Of a stretch of 64,000 nt of DNA, positions 19,654 to 29,323 are shown in pieces. Source of the stretch: Lachnospiraceae bacterium (GTDB taxonomy: Bacteria; Bacillota; Clostridia; Lachnospirales; Lachnospiraceae); NCBI GenBank assembly GCA_024687205.1, contig JAILES010000004.1:62001-126000 (forward strand). Direction: 5' to 3'. A program made the position numbers and the translations under genes. Under the pieces are notes generated by a model. That model was not told the DNA's origin, did no database searches, and saw only the letters and a program-made list of their open reading frames with translations. Numbering within the stretch: position 1 is the stretch's first letter; every line of letters starts with the position of its first letter.

Positions 19654-20351
19654 GTAATATACCGAGGCATCTTGCTGTCATACTCGATGGTAACAGGCGC
19701 TGGGCAAAGGAAAAAGGACTGCCCGGAAATGTCGGTCATGCCGAAGGTGCCAAGCGTATCGAGGAGATGTGCGAACTGGTGTGGAACGCAGGCATAGAAT
19801 ATTTTACGGTCTATGCCTTTTCTACTGAAAACTGGTCCAGACCGGATGCAGAGGTATCCGCACTGATGAAGATACTTCGTGAATATCTGAAGAACTGCAT
19901 CAAAAGAGCGACGAAGAATAACATGAAGGTCAGAGTCATAGGCGATAAACAGCGCCTTGATGCGGATATCAGAAAGAGTATTGAAGAACTTGAGGAAGCT
20001 ACATCGGCTTTTACGGGACTTAAGTTCACGATAGCCCTTAATTACGGAAGCCGGGACGAGATAACCCGTGCGGTAAGGAAGCTCGGGGCAAAGATCGAAA
20101 AGGGCGAGCTCAGCGCAGAGGCTGTCACCCAGGATATGATAGCTGCAGAGCTTGACACGGCAGGTTATCCGGATCCGGATCTGTTACTGCGCACCAGCGG
20201 AGAGCAGAGAATATCCAATTTTCTCTTATGGCAGTGCGCTTATTCGGAATTCTATTTTACGGAAGTCTACTGGCCGGATTTTGACAAGAATGAACTGGAG
20301 AAAGCCATAGAGGCATACGGCAGACGTGAGCGCCGATATGGCGGAGTTTGA
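19650..20351 (+). CDS. uppS: Undecaprenyl diphosphate synthase
   Basis: HLAVILDGNRRWAKEKGLPGNVGHAEGAKRIEE, DLLLRTSGEQRISNFLLWQ. Confidence 0.98.
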   Translation: MSNIPRHLAVILDGNRRWAKEKGLPGNVGHAEGAKRIEEMCELVWNAGIEYFTVYAFSTENWSRPDAEVSALMKILREYLKNCIKRATKNNMKVRVIGDKQRLDADIRKSIEELEEATSAFTGLKFTIALNYGSRDEITRAVRKLGAKIEKGELSAEAVTQDMIAAELDTAGYPDPDLLLRTSGEQRISNFLLWQCAYSEFYFTEVYWPDFDKNELEKAIEAYGRRERRYGGV

Positions 20352-21243
20352 CATGAGTTTAAAAGATAAGAAAATATCAAATATGATGACGCGAATAATA
20401 AGCGGCATCATTTTTGCACTTGTGATGATAGGACTGGTCTGGGCAGGGGGTATAGTCTGTACCATCGGTTTCTTTTTCATATCGCTGATCGCTTTTTATG
20501 AACTGATGGACGTATTTGGGTTGAACAATAAAAAGTACATGTTATACGTACTTCTCGGAGACTGCATGCTCATCATCCATTATATATTCATAGGCGGAGG
20601 CATGCCGCATGTATATATCCTTTTCTTTGCGACGGTACTTTTCTTCATGTTGGCAATGCTGATATCCATAATCGATTATCCCAAACATACTCTCGATGAA
20701 GTGACGAAGTTTGTAGTCGCATATCTGTACGGAGCGATACTTCTTTCGTTTGTTCCCATGACAAGAAATCTCGCTGCCCCGGATGAAAAGGGCATATATA
20801 TATACGGCTTCTTTTTCGGCTGGATGATACTGATAAGCGCCTGGGCTTCGGATACCTTTGCTTATTTCGTGGGTGTGGCTATAGGAAAGCATAAGGCTTT
20901 CCCGACACTTTCGCCCAAGAAATCCTGGGAAGGCTGCATCGGCGGCCTTATAGGAGCTGCTGCTGCGGGACTCTTCTACGGTTTAGTGCTTAAGTGGACC
21001 GGGCATGCAGAATTCGGGAAACCGAGGGTATTTATGTTTATCGGTCTGTTCTGCTCTTTTGCCGGGCAGGCAGGTGATCTGGTTGCATCGGGGATCAAGA
21101 GAAGATACGGCATAAAGGATTTCGGCAAGCTGATACCCGGACACGGCGGGATAATGGACCGCTTCGATTCGGTGGCATTCATTGCCCCCATGATCTATCT
21201 TTATGCATATTCGATGCTGAACGATCCGTATTTGTGGAAATAA
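20326..21243 (+). CDS. cdsA: Phosphatidate cytidylyltransferase
   Basis: SDTFAYFVGVAIGKHKAFPTLSPKKSWEGCIGG and PGHGGIMDRFDSVAFIAP. Confidence 0.96.
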   Translation: MSADMAEFDMSLKDKKISNMMTRIISGIIFALVMIGLVWAGGIVCTIGFFFISLIAFYELMDVFGLNNKKYMLYVLLGDCMLIIHYIFIGGGMPHVYILFFATVLFFMLAMLISIIDYPKHTLDEVTKFVVAYLYGAILLSFVPMTRNLAAPDEKGIYIYGFFFGWMILISAWASDTFAYFVGVAIGKHKAFPTLSPKKSWEGCIGGLIGAAAAGLFYGLVLKWTGHAEFGKPRVFMFIGLFCSFAGQAGDLVASGIKRRYGIKDFGKLIPGHGGIMDRFDSVAFIAPMIYLYAYSMLNDPYLWK

Positions 21244-21264
21244 AACAGGATCCATGAGGTAAAT

Positions 21265-22392
21265 ATGAAAAAAATTGTATTACTTGGCTCCACGGGCTCA
21301 ATAGGAAGACAGACGCTTGAAGTGGTCCGCGATCATGCGGACGAACTGGAAGTGAGCGCGCTCTGCGCGGGTAGCAGCGTTAATGCCCTTGAAGAGCAGA
21401 TAAGGGAATTTAAGCCGTCCTTAGCTGTATTATATGATGAGAAGGCTGCGGCTGAGCTTAAAGAACGTGTTAAAGATTTGTCCGTAAAGGTCCTCGCAGG
21501 CATGGACGGGCTTATTGAGGCGGCTGTGCTGCCGGAGGCGGATGTGGTTCTTACCGCGGTAGTCGGCATGATAGGTATCAGGCCTACTATTGCAGCAATA
21601 GAAGCGGGGCATGATATAGCGCTTGCCAATAAGGAAACCCTCGTATGTGCCGGGCATATAATCATGCCGCTGGCAAAAGAAAAGGGAGTAAAGATACTGC
21701 CGGTTGATTCGGAACACAGCGCCATCTTCCAGTCCCTTAACGGCGAACCGAAGAACAGGATAGCAAAGATCTGGCTTACCTGTTCGGGCGGTCCTTTCAG
21801 GGGATATACTTCGGAGCAGCTGAAGAATGTAACTGTGGAGGATGCGCTTAAGCATCCCAACTGGAATATGGGAAACAAGATCACCATAGACTCCGCAAGT
21901 ATGGTTAACAAAGGCCTGGAGATAATGGAAGCTTCCTGGCTTTTCGGCGTAAACCATAAGGATATAAATGTCCTTGTTCATCCCCAGTCCATCATTCATT
22001 CCATGGTCGAATATGTTGACGGTGCGGTAATGGCGGAACTCGGGATGCCGGATATGAAGCTGCCGATCCAGTATGCGCTGTTTTATCCAGACAGGAAAGC
22101 CTCACCGGCAAAGAAGGCCGATTTTTACGAAATTGCAAAGCTTACTTTTGAAAAGGCAGATACCGAGACTTTCAGAGGATTGAAACTTGCCTTGAGAGCG
22201 GCTGAATGCGGTGGCAGCATGCCCACGGTATTCAATGCGGCAAACGAAAGAGCTGTTGCTCTGTGCCTGGATAAAAAGATAAATTTTTATGAGATACCCG
22301 ACATAATAGAAAAATGCATGGACAGACATAAACTTATCGAAGACCCCGACGTTGAACAGATACTTGACGCCGAGAGAGAGGCATATGAATGA
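21265..22392 (+). CDS. dxr: 1-deoxy-D-xylulose 5-phosphate reductoisomerase
   Basis: LGSTGSIGRQTLEVV, ALANKETLVCAG, LPVDSEHSAIFQ, HPNWNMGNKITIDSASMVNKGLEIMEA. Confidence 0.98.
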   Translation: MKKIVLLGSTGSIGRQTLEVVRDHADELEVSALCAGSSVNALEEQIREFKPSLAVLYDEKAAAELKERVKDLSVKVLAGMDGLIEAAVLPEADVVLTAVVGMIGIRPTIAAIEAGHDIALANKETLVCAGHIIMPLAKEKGVKILPVDSEHSAIFQSLNGEPKNRIAKIWLTCSGGPFRGYTSEQLKNVTVEDALKHPNWNMGNKITIDSASMVNKGLEIMEASWLFGVNHKDINVLVHPQSIIHSMVEYVDGAVMAELGMPDMKLPIQYALFYPDRKASPAKKADFYEIAKLTFEKADTETFRGLKLALRAAECGGSMPTVFNAANERAVALCLDKKINFYEIPDIIEKCMDRHKLIEDPDVEQILDAEREAYE

Positions 22393-23468
22393 ATTCACCG
22401 ATACTTACGATAATATCTTTTCTCATAATCTTTACCATTGTGGTGGTAAGTCATGAGTTCGGGCATTTTCTTATAGCAAGACTCAACGGCATAAAAGTCG
22501 TGGAATTCACCATAGGAATGGGGCCCGCACTTTTCAGGAAAAAAGGAAAGCATACCGAGTTTGTGATCAGGCTGCTTCCCTTTGGCGGAGCCTGTATTTT
22601 TGAGGGGGAAGACGGAAATATCCGTGAAGCCGAGGTGGATGTTGCGGATGATACTGCAGGAAAGAATTTCAATGATGCTCCTGTATGGGGGCGTATTGCC
22701 GCTGTACTTGCAGGGCCGGTTTTTAATATCATACTTGCATATCTTCTTTCGCTTTTTATGGTCTGGTTTTCCGGTGCGGATCTTCCTGTTGTGCGTTCGA
22801 TCATGGATGACTATCCCGCTCAGGAAGCAGGGCTTGAAGAAGGCGACGTGATCACTGCCATCAATCACAGAAAGGTATATGTCTGGCGTGAAGTAGTGCT
22901 TAAGTCTTTTCTGAATCACGGCGAACAGCTGGAGATAGAATATGAAAGGGACGGACAGAAGTTTGCAACTGTACTGAATCCCAAATATGATGAGGTCGAC
23001 CAGCGCTTTTACATAGGCTTCTCGGGGGGCAGCGATTATATAAAATGCAATAACCTGAAAGTATTTAAATACAGCGCAGTAGAAGTAAGATACTGGCTGC
23101 TTGCAACGGTGGACAGTATAAAATATATGTTCGGCGGACACGGTAAGCTGGACGATCTGGCCGGGCCGGTGGGAGTTGCCAACGTGATCGATGAGACCAT
23201 AGAGGAGACCATACCCTACGGTGCAATGACGGTGCTGCTTAATATGTTTAATATAGCAGTGTTACTCTCGGTCAATCTCGGTGTCGTGAATCTGCTTCCA
23301 ATACCTGCTCTTGACGGAGGCAGGCTTCTGTTCCTTATCTTTGAGGCTGTCAGCGGCAGGAAGATACCGCCTGAAAAGGAGGGCTTCGTGCACATGATAG
23401 GCTTCGTACTTCTTATGATACTTATGGTGGTGATATTGTTCAATGATATTACGAGATTCTTCAGGTGA
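22389..23468 (+). CDS. rseP: RseP/RasP site-2 protease
   Basis: VVVSHEFGHFLIARLNGIKVVEFTIGMGP zinc motif, PDZ segment, NLLPIPALDGGRLLF. Confidence 0.96.
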   Translation: MNSPILTIISFLIIFTIVVVSHEFGHFLIARLNGIKVVEFTIGMGPALFRKKGKHTEFVIRLLPFGGACIFEGEDGNIREAEVDVADDTAGKNFNDAPVWGRIAAVLAGPVFNIILAYLLSLFMVWFSGADLPVVRSIMDDYPAQEAGLEEGDVITAINHRKVYVWREVVLKSFLNHGEQLEIEYERDGQKFATVLNPKYDEVDQRFYIGFSGGSDYIKCNNLKVFKYSAVEVRYWLLATVDSIKYMFGGHGKLDDLAGPVGVANVIDETIEETIPYGAMTVLLNMFNIAVLLSVNLGVVNLLPIPALDGGRLLFLIFEAVSGRKIPPEKEGFVHMIGFVLLMILMVVILFNDITRFFR

Positions 23469-23472
23469 TAAA

Positions 23473-25797
23473 ATGGATATAGATAAGATTCTTGCTGAAT
23501 ATGATGCCATGTTCGGAGTGAACAAGCCTTCCGAGATACTTTCATATCTGCTGCAGAAAGCTGATATGGCAAGGGACAGGCATGACGCTGCGGCATTGCT
23601 CATACTCCTTAACGAGACTATAGGTTTCTGCCGTGATGCATCGTTTAAGGAAGAAGGGCTGAGAGCATGCACAGAACTTGAGGAACTGCTCCATGATATG
23701 GATATGGACGGAACGATAGAAGCGGCTACGACTTTTCTGAATCTCGGTAATGCCTACAGAGGTTTCGGCATGCATGAGGACTCGTATAAAAGATACAGTA
23801 TCTGCGAGGAAATGTATGAGCGTATGCTGGTACCAGGAGATTTCCTGTTTTCGGGACTGTATAACAACAGAGGCCTTTTATACCAGGAGATGAAGGAATG
23901 GGACAAGGCTATAGAGGAGTTCAATAAAGCGATTGAGATCGCTGATATATATCCCGAGCACAGAGTGGAATCTGCCACTTCAAGAGCCAATCTGGCAGCC
24001 GCCATGATCGAAGGCAAACCTGAGGCAAGACAGCAGGCCTCGGCCGTACTTAAGGAAGCCTGCGAGCGCTTTGAAGCGGAAGGCGGGGATGATTTTCATT
24101 ACAGCGCAGCTCTGTCGGCGCTGGGAAGCCTGTATTTCTATGAAGAAGATTTTGACAGGGCAGCGTCCTGTTTCAAAAAAGCCATGGATGAGCTATATAA
24201 GGGGACGGGAGAGAGTGAGTCATACCTGAGGGTTAAAGAGAACTACGAGCTTGCGCTGCGAAGAAGAAAGGAAAAGAAGATCCTCAGCAAGACAGTAAAA
24301 AACGCAGAGGATTTTTATGAGAAATATCTCTATCCCGCAATCAAAGAAAAATGTCCGGGTGCGCTGGAGCGCGTGGCCATCGGTTATTCCGGAGAAGGCA
24401 GCGAGCATTTCGGCTATGATGATGAAGCATCAACGGATCATGATTTTGTAAAGGGCTGTGTGATATGGCTTACCGAAGAAACTGCCGCCTTATACGGACC
24501 GGAACTCTCAAAGATCTATGATGACGCTTATGCGGCATGCTTCAAAGAAGAACCTGATCTGTCCCTTATGCGGCAGGGCGTGCTCCTTGTGGATGATTAT
24601 TTTGAACGTCTTACCTCACTTATGAATGTAAGTGAAAGATGCGAAAACGGCGGGCTGGACGAAGCGCTGTATGCGCTGGATGACGAACAGCTTGCCGGTA
24701 TCGCTGCGTCAGTGAATGGACGCATCTTTATGGACAGTGACGGGACTCTCAGCCGTATCAGAAAATATTTCCTTGAAGAAATGCCGGAGGAATACAGGAG
24801 AAGAAAGCTTGCAACACTGCTGCATATTTTCTCCCAGGCGGGACAGTACAATTTCATGCGCTGTCTTAAGCGGGGGGATAAACTGACTGCAGGACTGTAT
24901 GAAGCAAGGGCGGCGGAGGCGGCGCTTAAGCTGGTACACTATCTGAACCGCAGGTATCCGCCTTATCTTAAATGGCTTAAAAGGAGCGCAAAGGATCTGG
25001 ATAAAGCTGCGGTGGTCGTTGATCTGCTTGAGGCGGTATCGGATCTGGAAAGCAGCAGCGACAAGGCCATGACCTTTGATATCATAGCGGCCCATATACT
25101 TGAAGAACTGAAAGACCAGGACCTGATAAATGATTATGACAAAGCCGATCCCTTTGCGGACCGATATGTGGCAGAGACCGCGGGACTCTCGGGAAAGCGA
25201 ATGACCAAAGAAGAACTGATAGAAAGAATCGTTCTCGAAGAATGGAAACAGTTTGACAAGACCATAAACGAAGGCGGAAGGGCTGACTGCCAGGACAACT
25301 GGGAGACTTTCTCGGTGATGAGAAAATCCCAGTATATGGTATGGGATGAAGGCTGCCTGCGATCGTTCTATAAAGACCTTACATCCGGAAGAAATCTGAT
25401 AACAGAGAAATACGGCAGGATGATGGAATCCACGGCACCGAAACGTTACGAAGAGATAAAAGATAATTTCCCTGTGCTCAGTGAGGAAAGGAAAGAGCTG
25501 CAGGAAGGCATTATAGCCGTGCAGGTCGGGATGATGGAAAACTTTGCGGCCAGATTTCCGAAGATGGCCGGAAACGCCAGAAAGATACACACATCAGAGG
25601 ACAGTGAATATGAGACTTCTTACGAGACCTATCTCAGGGGAGAGATAAGCACCTATTCGGATGAGACACTTCTCGGATACGGACGGCTCCTTGCCTCCTA
25701 TGCAAAAGACGGCAGGAACATAGCATACGAGATAATGAACAATACGGCTAAGCTGCTGGGATACAGGGATGTAGAGGACGCCGAAGCAAGGATATAA
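23473..25797 (+). CDS. TPR plus DUF4037-like nucleotidyltransferase-fold plus DUF4125-like fusion
   Basis: TPR units (FSGLYNNRGLLYQEMKEWDKAIEEFNKAIEIA); RVAIGYSGEGSEHFGYDDEASTDHDF; C-terminal LEEWKQFDKTINEGGRADCQDNWETFSVMRKSQYMVWDEGCLRSFYKDLTSGRNLITEKYGRMME. Confidence 0.7.
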   Translation: MDIDKILAEYDAMFGVNKPSEILSYLLQKADMARDRHDAAALLILLNETIGFCRDASFKEEGLRACTELEELLHDMDMDGTIEAATTFLNLGNAYRGFGMHEDSYKRYSICEEMYERMLVPGDFLFSGLYNNRGLLYQEMKEWDKAIEEFNKAIEIADIYPEHRVESATSRANLAAAMIEGKPEARQQASAVLKEACERFEAEGGDDFHYSAALSALGSLYFYEEDFDRAASCFKKAMDELYKGTGESESYLRVKENYELALRRRKEKKILSKTVKNAEDFYEKYLYPAIKEKCPGALERVAIGYSGEGSEHFGYDDEASTDHDFVKGCVIWLTEETAALYGPELSKIYDDAYAACFKEEPDLSLMRQGVLLVDDYFERLTSLMNVSERCENGGLDEALYALDDEQLAGIAASVNGRIFMDSDGTLSRIRKYFLEEMPEEYRRRKLATLLHIFSQAGQYNFMRCLKRGDKLTAGLYEARAAEAALKLVHYLNRRYPPYLKWLKRSAKDLDKAAVVVDLLEAVSDLESSSDKAMTFDIIAAHILEELKDQDLINDYDKADPFADRYVAETAGLSGKRMTKEELIERIVLEEWKQFDKTINEGGRADCQDNWETFSVMRKSQYMVWDEGCLRSFYKDLTSGRNLITEKYGRMMESTAPKRYEEIKDNFPVLSEERKELQEGIIAVQVGMMENFAARFPKMAGNARKIHTSEDSEYETSYETYLRGEISTYSDETLLGYGRLLASYAKDGRNIAYEIMNNTAKLLGYRDVEDAEARI

Positions 25798-25807
25798 GGA
25801 GGAACTT

Positions 25808-26272
25808 ATGGCAGGAAAGAAAGAATACGAAGAAAAAACCAGAAAGCTGCTGGAGCCTGTAGCGGAAGAGAACGGCGTCAGAATATACGATGTCGAGTAT
25901 GTGAAGGAAGGAAAAGACTACTATCTCCGCTGTTTTATAGACAAGGACGGCGGCGTGAATATTCAGGACTGTGAAAATGTAAGCCGCGCTCTTTCGGCAA
26001 AGCTTGATGAAAATGACTTCATAAGCGATGCATACATCCTTGAGGTCAGCAGTCCGGGCCTCGGAAGGCAGCTGAAAAAGGATTCGCATCTGGAATATTC
26101 CATAGGAGAGGATGTGGATATCAAGCTTTATGAAGCTCTGGACGGGGTTAAGGAATTCACGGGCAGATTAAAGTCTTTTGATAAGGATGTCATCACGATA
26201 GAAGTTGATGACGGTGAAAAAAACATTTCAAGAAAATCAATTGCTTCCGTGTACCAGCACGTGGAGTTCTAG
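25808..26272 (+). CDS. rimP: Ribosome maturation factor RimP
   Basis: YDVEYVKEGKDYYLRCFIDKDGGVNIQDCENVSRALSAKLDENDFISDAYILEVSSPGLGRQLKK. Confidence 0.95.
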   Translation: MAGKKEYEEKTRKLLEPVAEENGVRIYDVEYVKEGKDYYLRCFIDKDGGVNIQDCENVSRALSAKLDENDFISDAYILEVSSPGLGRQLKKDSHLEYSIGEDVDIKLYEALDGVKEFTGRLKSFDKDVITIEVDDGEKNISRKSIASVYQHVEF

Positions 26273-26295
26273 ACATAAGTCCGATAACATAAATC

Positions 26296-26325
26296 TTGAC
26301 AAGTAAGGCTTAAAACGGATAAAAT
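26296..26325 (+). promoter_or_regulatory. Candidate sigma-A promoter upstream of the GGDEF gene
   Basis: TTGACA (26296-26301), 18-nt spacer, TAAAAT (26320-26325). Confidence 0.5.
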
Positions 26326-26362
26326 GGTAACGATAACGATATCATAGGAAAAGTGGGGTTAT

Positions 26363-27586
26363 ATGGATTATAAAGCGCTTGTACTCGATACCATGAGGGG
26401 GAAGATCGGAGAGTATCTCGTTACAGATATGGACGGTGAGATATTATTCCGAAACAATGTTGAGAGATTCACGGACAAACAGTGGAAAGCATGGGCAGAG
26501 TTTCATCTCGGAACACCCTCCGCAATCAAAAAAGAAATAGTTTGGGAAATATCCGACCGGAGAAGCCAGTCGTATTTTCGCGTGCTCTCGGTTCCGACGG
26601 AATCGGAAGGAAAGCGGCTGCTGGTGCATCATATCTATAATACCAGTGATTATGCCAATCTGCTGAGGGAAGTATCGGGTTATTCCAAGGAATGGCGGGA
26701 ACTCAGTAAAATGCAGACAGCAGTGCTGGAGCGTCTTTCCGGTGATTACAACGACTGCATGGTCGTTATCATGGAATCCCTTGATATAGACAGTGCCGTG
26801 CTCTTTATAGAACGCGAGAGATATATAGAACAATATGTGATGGCCAAGGATGATGAGGTACCCACACTTTCGAGAGTTGATAAGGAGAAGTGGCCTTCAG
26901 GCAAAAAAGGAAGCCGCAGATTCCTCAACGGTTTCGGAACTCAGGGCTTCATCTGCTATGTGAGTGAGAAGACCGTTAACGGTACACGTTACGCACTCTT
27001 CTTAAACGATGATGATACCGAAAGCGAAGAGCCTTTCCAGATGCAGTATAACGTGATCCGTCTCTTTATTGAAAACTGCATCATGCGTGAGCAGATAGTA
27101 TATGAGAGCGAACATGACCAGCTTACCGGTCTGTATAATAAAGGCAAGTATCTCTCCATGATGGAAGACTTCTTCCCGAACTGTGAAAGACTTGCGATAT
27201 ACAACATGGACGTGAACTATCTTAAGAGGACCAATGATACTTACGGTCATGAAGCCGGCGATGCTCTGATAGTCAAGGCTGCAAAGAGCCTGCTGATGGT
27301 AGAGAGGGATAAGCTCAGAGGCTTCAGGATGGGCGGTGACGAGTTTATGCTGATCGGCTGGGATCTCAGTGAAGAAGAGGCCGAAAAGATCCGCGGTGAA
27401 TGGAAAGAAGCCCTGGAAGAACTGAACAGGAATCCCGAAGAGATAGAATGCGTGATAGCCTGTGGGCTTGCTTACGGAGAAAATGATTTTGACCTCAAGG
27501 AACTGCTTAAAGTAGCTGATGAGCGTATGTATGAGAACAAAGTTGAGATAAAAAAAGCGCGCGGTGATGACCCGAACGCAAGATAA
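26363..27586 (+). CDS. Diguanylate cyclase (GGDEF) with N-terminal sensor region
   Basis: NMDVNYLKRTNDTYGHEAGDALIVKAA and intact FRMGGDEFMLI. Confidence 0.9.
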   Translation: MDYKALVLDTMRGKIGEYLVTDMDGEILFRNNVERFTDKQWKAWAEFHLGTPSAIKKEIVWEISDRRSQSYFRVLSVPTESEGKRLLVHHIYNTSDYANLLREVSGYSKEWRELSKMQTAVLERLSGDYNDCMVVIMESLDIDSAVLFIERERYIEQYVMAKDDEVPTLSRVDKEKWPSGKKGSRRFLNGFGTQGFICYVSEKTVNGTRYALFLNDDDTESEEPFQMQYNVIRLFIENCIMREQIVYESEHDQLTGLYNKGKYLSMMEDFFPNCERLAIYNMDVNYLKRTNDTYGHEAGDALIVKAAKSLLMVERDKLRGFRMGGDEFMLIGWDLSEEEAEKIRGEWKEALEELNRNPEEIECVIACGLAYGENDFDLKELLKVADERMYENKVEIKKARGDDPNAR

Positions 27587-27606
27587 TAAAGAAAAGAGGG
27601 AAGAGT

Positions 27607-27906
27607 ATGACTATCAACACTAAGCAGGAAGGTTCCAAGATGACCATTACACTTGAGGGACGGCTTGACACCCTGACTGCTCCCGAACTTGAGGAAGTTA
27701 TCAAAGAGCAGCTTCACGGCATTACCGATCTGGTATTTGATCTGAAAGATATAGCCTATGTTTCCTCGGCCGGGCTGCGTGTGCTGCTGGCTGCCCAGAA
27801 AGTGATGAACCGTCAGGGCAACATGGTTATACGTAATGCTAACGAAGACGTAATGGAGATCTTTGACGTAACGGGCTTTGTGGATATACTGAACATAGAG
27901 TCATAG
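27607..27906 (+). CDS. STAS-domain anti-sigma factor antagonist (RsbV/SpoIIAA-like)
   Basis: 99 aa; DLKDIAYVSSAGLRVLLAAQKVM with phosphoacceptor-type Ser. Confidence 0.93.
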   Translation: MTINTKQEGSKMTITLEGRLDTLTAPELEEVIKEQLHGITDLVFDLKDIAYVSSAGLRVLLAAQKVMNRQGNMVIRNANEDVMEIFDVTGFVDILNIES

Positions 27907-27935
27907 ATCATTTCGACAATATCAGGGGGGAACTT

Positions 27936-29318
27936 ATGAAAAACGATGACATGCTCCTGTTGTCGCGCACTGCCGATCGTATGAAAGCCGGTGCGGGAGC
28001 TGATGTTATTGTTCTCCATATCAATCATTGTATGGAGAATTCTTTTGAATTCAGCAGGATACTCGGAAAAGTCTTTAAGAAAGTTGTTTTCATCGGCGCA
28101 CCTTACAACGAAAGGACTGTGCCTGTTGAAGACAGCTTTGTGGGTTATTATGCCCATACCGAAGACGGCCAGAAAGCCATCTACCGGGGTAAAGAAAAAA
28201 CACGCGAGGTAGAGGGCAGCTTTATAGAGGTGGTAAGAGCCCTTGTTGAAGAATCCGTTAAGCTTGATATCTATCCGGCCCTCGAAGAAGGAGCGAAACT
28301 CCTTGTCATAGAAGACGGCGGATATCATTATCAGGCCTTCCGTGATCTTTTTGACAAATATCCGCGTTTAAAGAGTGATACCCTCGGAGCGGTTGAGCAG
28401 ACCACTTCAGGGACCGTACGCGGATACAATCTGGGCAGGGAAAAGGATTACGCATATCCGCATTTGAGCGTTGCGAGATCCGATATAAAAATGAATGTAG
28501 AATCACGTTTCATAGCCGAACGTGTTATAGAGGAACTCAGTTCTTTCCTTTACGGTATCAATACTTTTCTCGATTTTCATAAAGTGCTGCTTATCGGCTA
28601 CGGTGTCATAGGAAGGCGTATCGCCCAGGTCCTTACCGAACGCCCGGTCAAGCTTATGGTATGTGAGAAGAATCCTTATATCTTCGGACTTGCCGCGGGT
28701 GAAGGTATGGAAGCTTATGAGACCACGGAACCCGAGTGCTTTAACGCGGATACCATAGTTCTCGGTAATACGGGCTGTGCATCCTTTGACGAAAAGATGC
28801 TCGTGGATTTCATGAAGAGCAAATCACATAAGCTTTATCTGGCCAGCAGTTCTTCCCAGGATGAGGAATTCTGGATCTTCCTTTCAATGCTCAGGGGAGA
28901 TATACCTTTCCCCGCAAATGTTGAATTGAAAGATCATTTTGAATATACGGGTGTGGACGAATATGTTTTTGAGTACACCGAAGGCGGAGATAAGCGGGAG
29001 AAGAAGGTATATCTTATAGCCAAAGGTCTTCCGGTCAACTTCTTCAGACCCGACGTCATCAGCCTTACCAACTGCATGATAGACCTGATATTTACCGAAA
29101 TACTGATGCTTGGCAAATGGCTGTGCGAGAACAGGGATGCTAAGAAAAAACTCTATCTTCTCGGTGTAAATGAGGAGATCAGTACTTATTGCTGTGAAAA
29201 AGATCTCTTCAGAGACTGGCTGGAAGTATACGGCTTTTCTTATGAAGAGGATATGGCCAGACTTATGGATGCCCATCCGATGAGCAAGAAATTACGTGCT
29301 TATATGCTGGAGGACTGA
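27936..29318 (+). CDS. Divergent S-adenosylhomocysteine hydrolase-like Rossmann protein
   Basis: KVLLIGYGVIGRRIAQVLTERPVKLMVCEKNPYIFGLAAGEGMEAYE and ADTIVLGNTGCASF resemble the AdoHcyase NAD-binding domain; canonical catalytic motifs not evident. Confidence 0.6.
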   Translation: MKNDDMLLLSRTADRMKAGAGADVIVLHINHCMENSFEFSRILGKVFKKVVFIGAPYNERTVPVEDSFVGYYAHTEDGQKAIYRGKEKTREVEGSFIEVVRALVEESVKLDIYPALEEGAKLLVIEDGGYHYQAFRDLFDKYPRLKSDTLGAVEQTTSGTVRGYNLGREKDYAYPHLSVARSDIKMNVESRFIAERVIEELSSFLYGINTFLDFHKVLLIGYGVIGRRIAQVLTERPVKLMVCEKNPYIFGLAAGEGMEAYETTEPECFNADTIVLGNTGCASFDEKMLVDFMKSKSHKLYLASSSSQDEEFWIFLSMLRGDIPFPANVELKDHFEYTGVDEYVFEYTEGGDKREKKVYLIAKGLPVNFFRPDVISLTNCMIDLIFTEILMLGKWLCENRDAKKKLYLLGVNEEISTYCCEKDLFRDWLEVYGFSYEEDMARLMDAHPMSKKLRAYMLED

Positions 29319-29323
29319 CGGGA

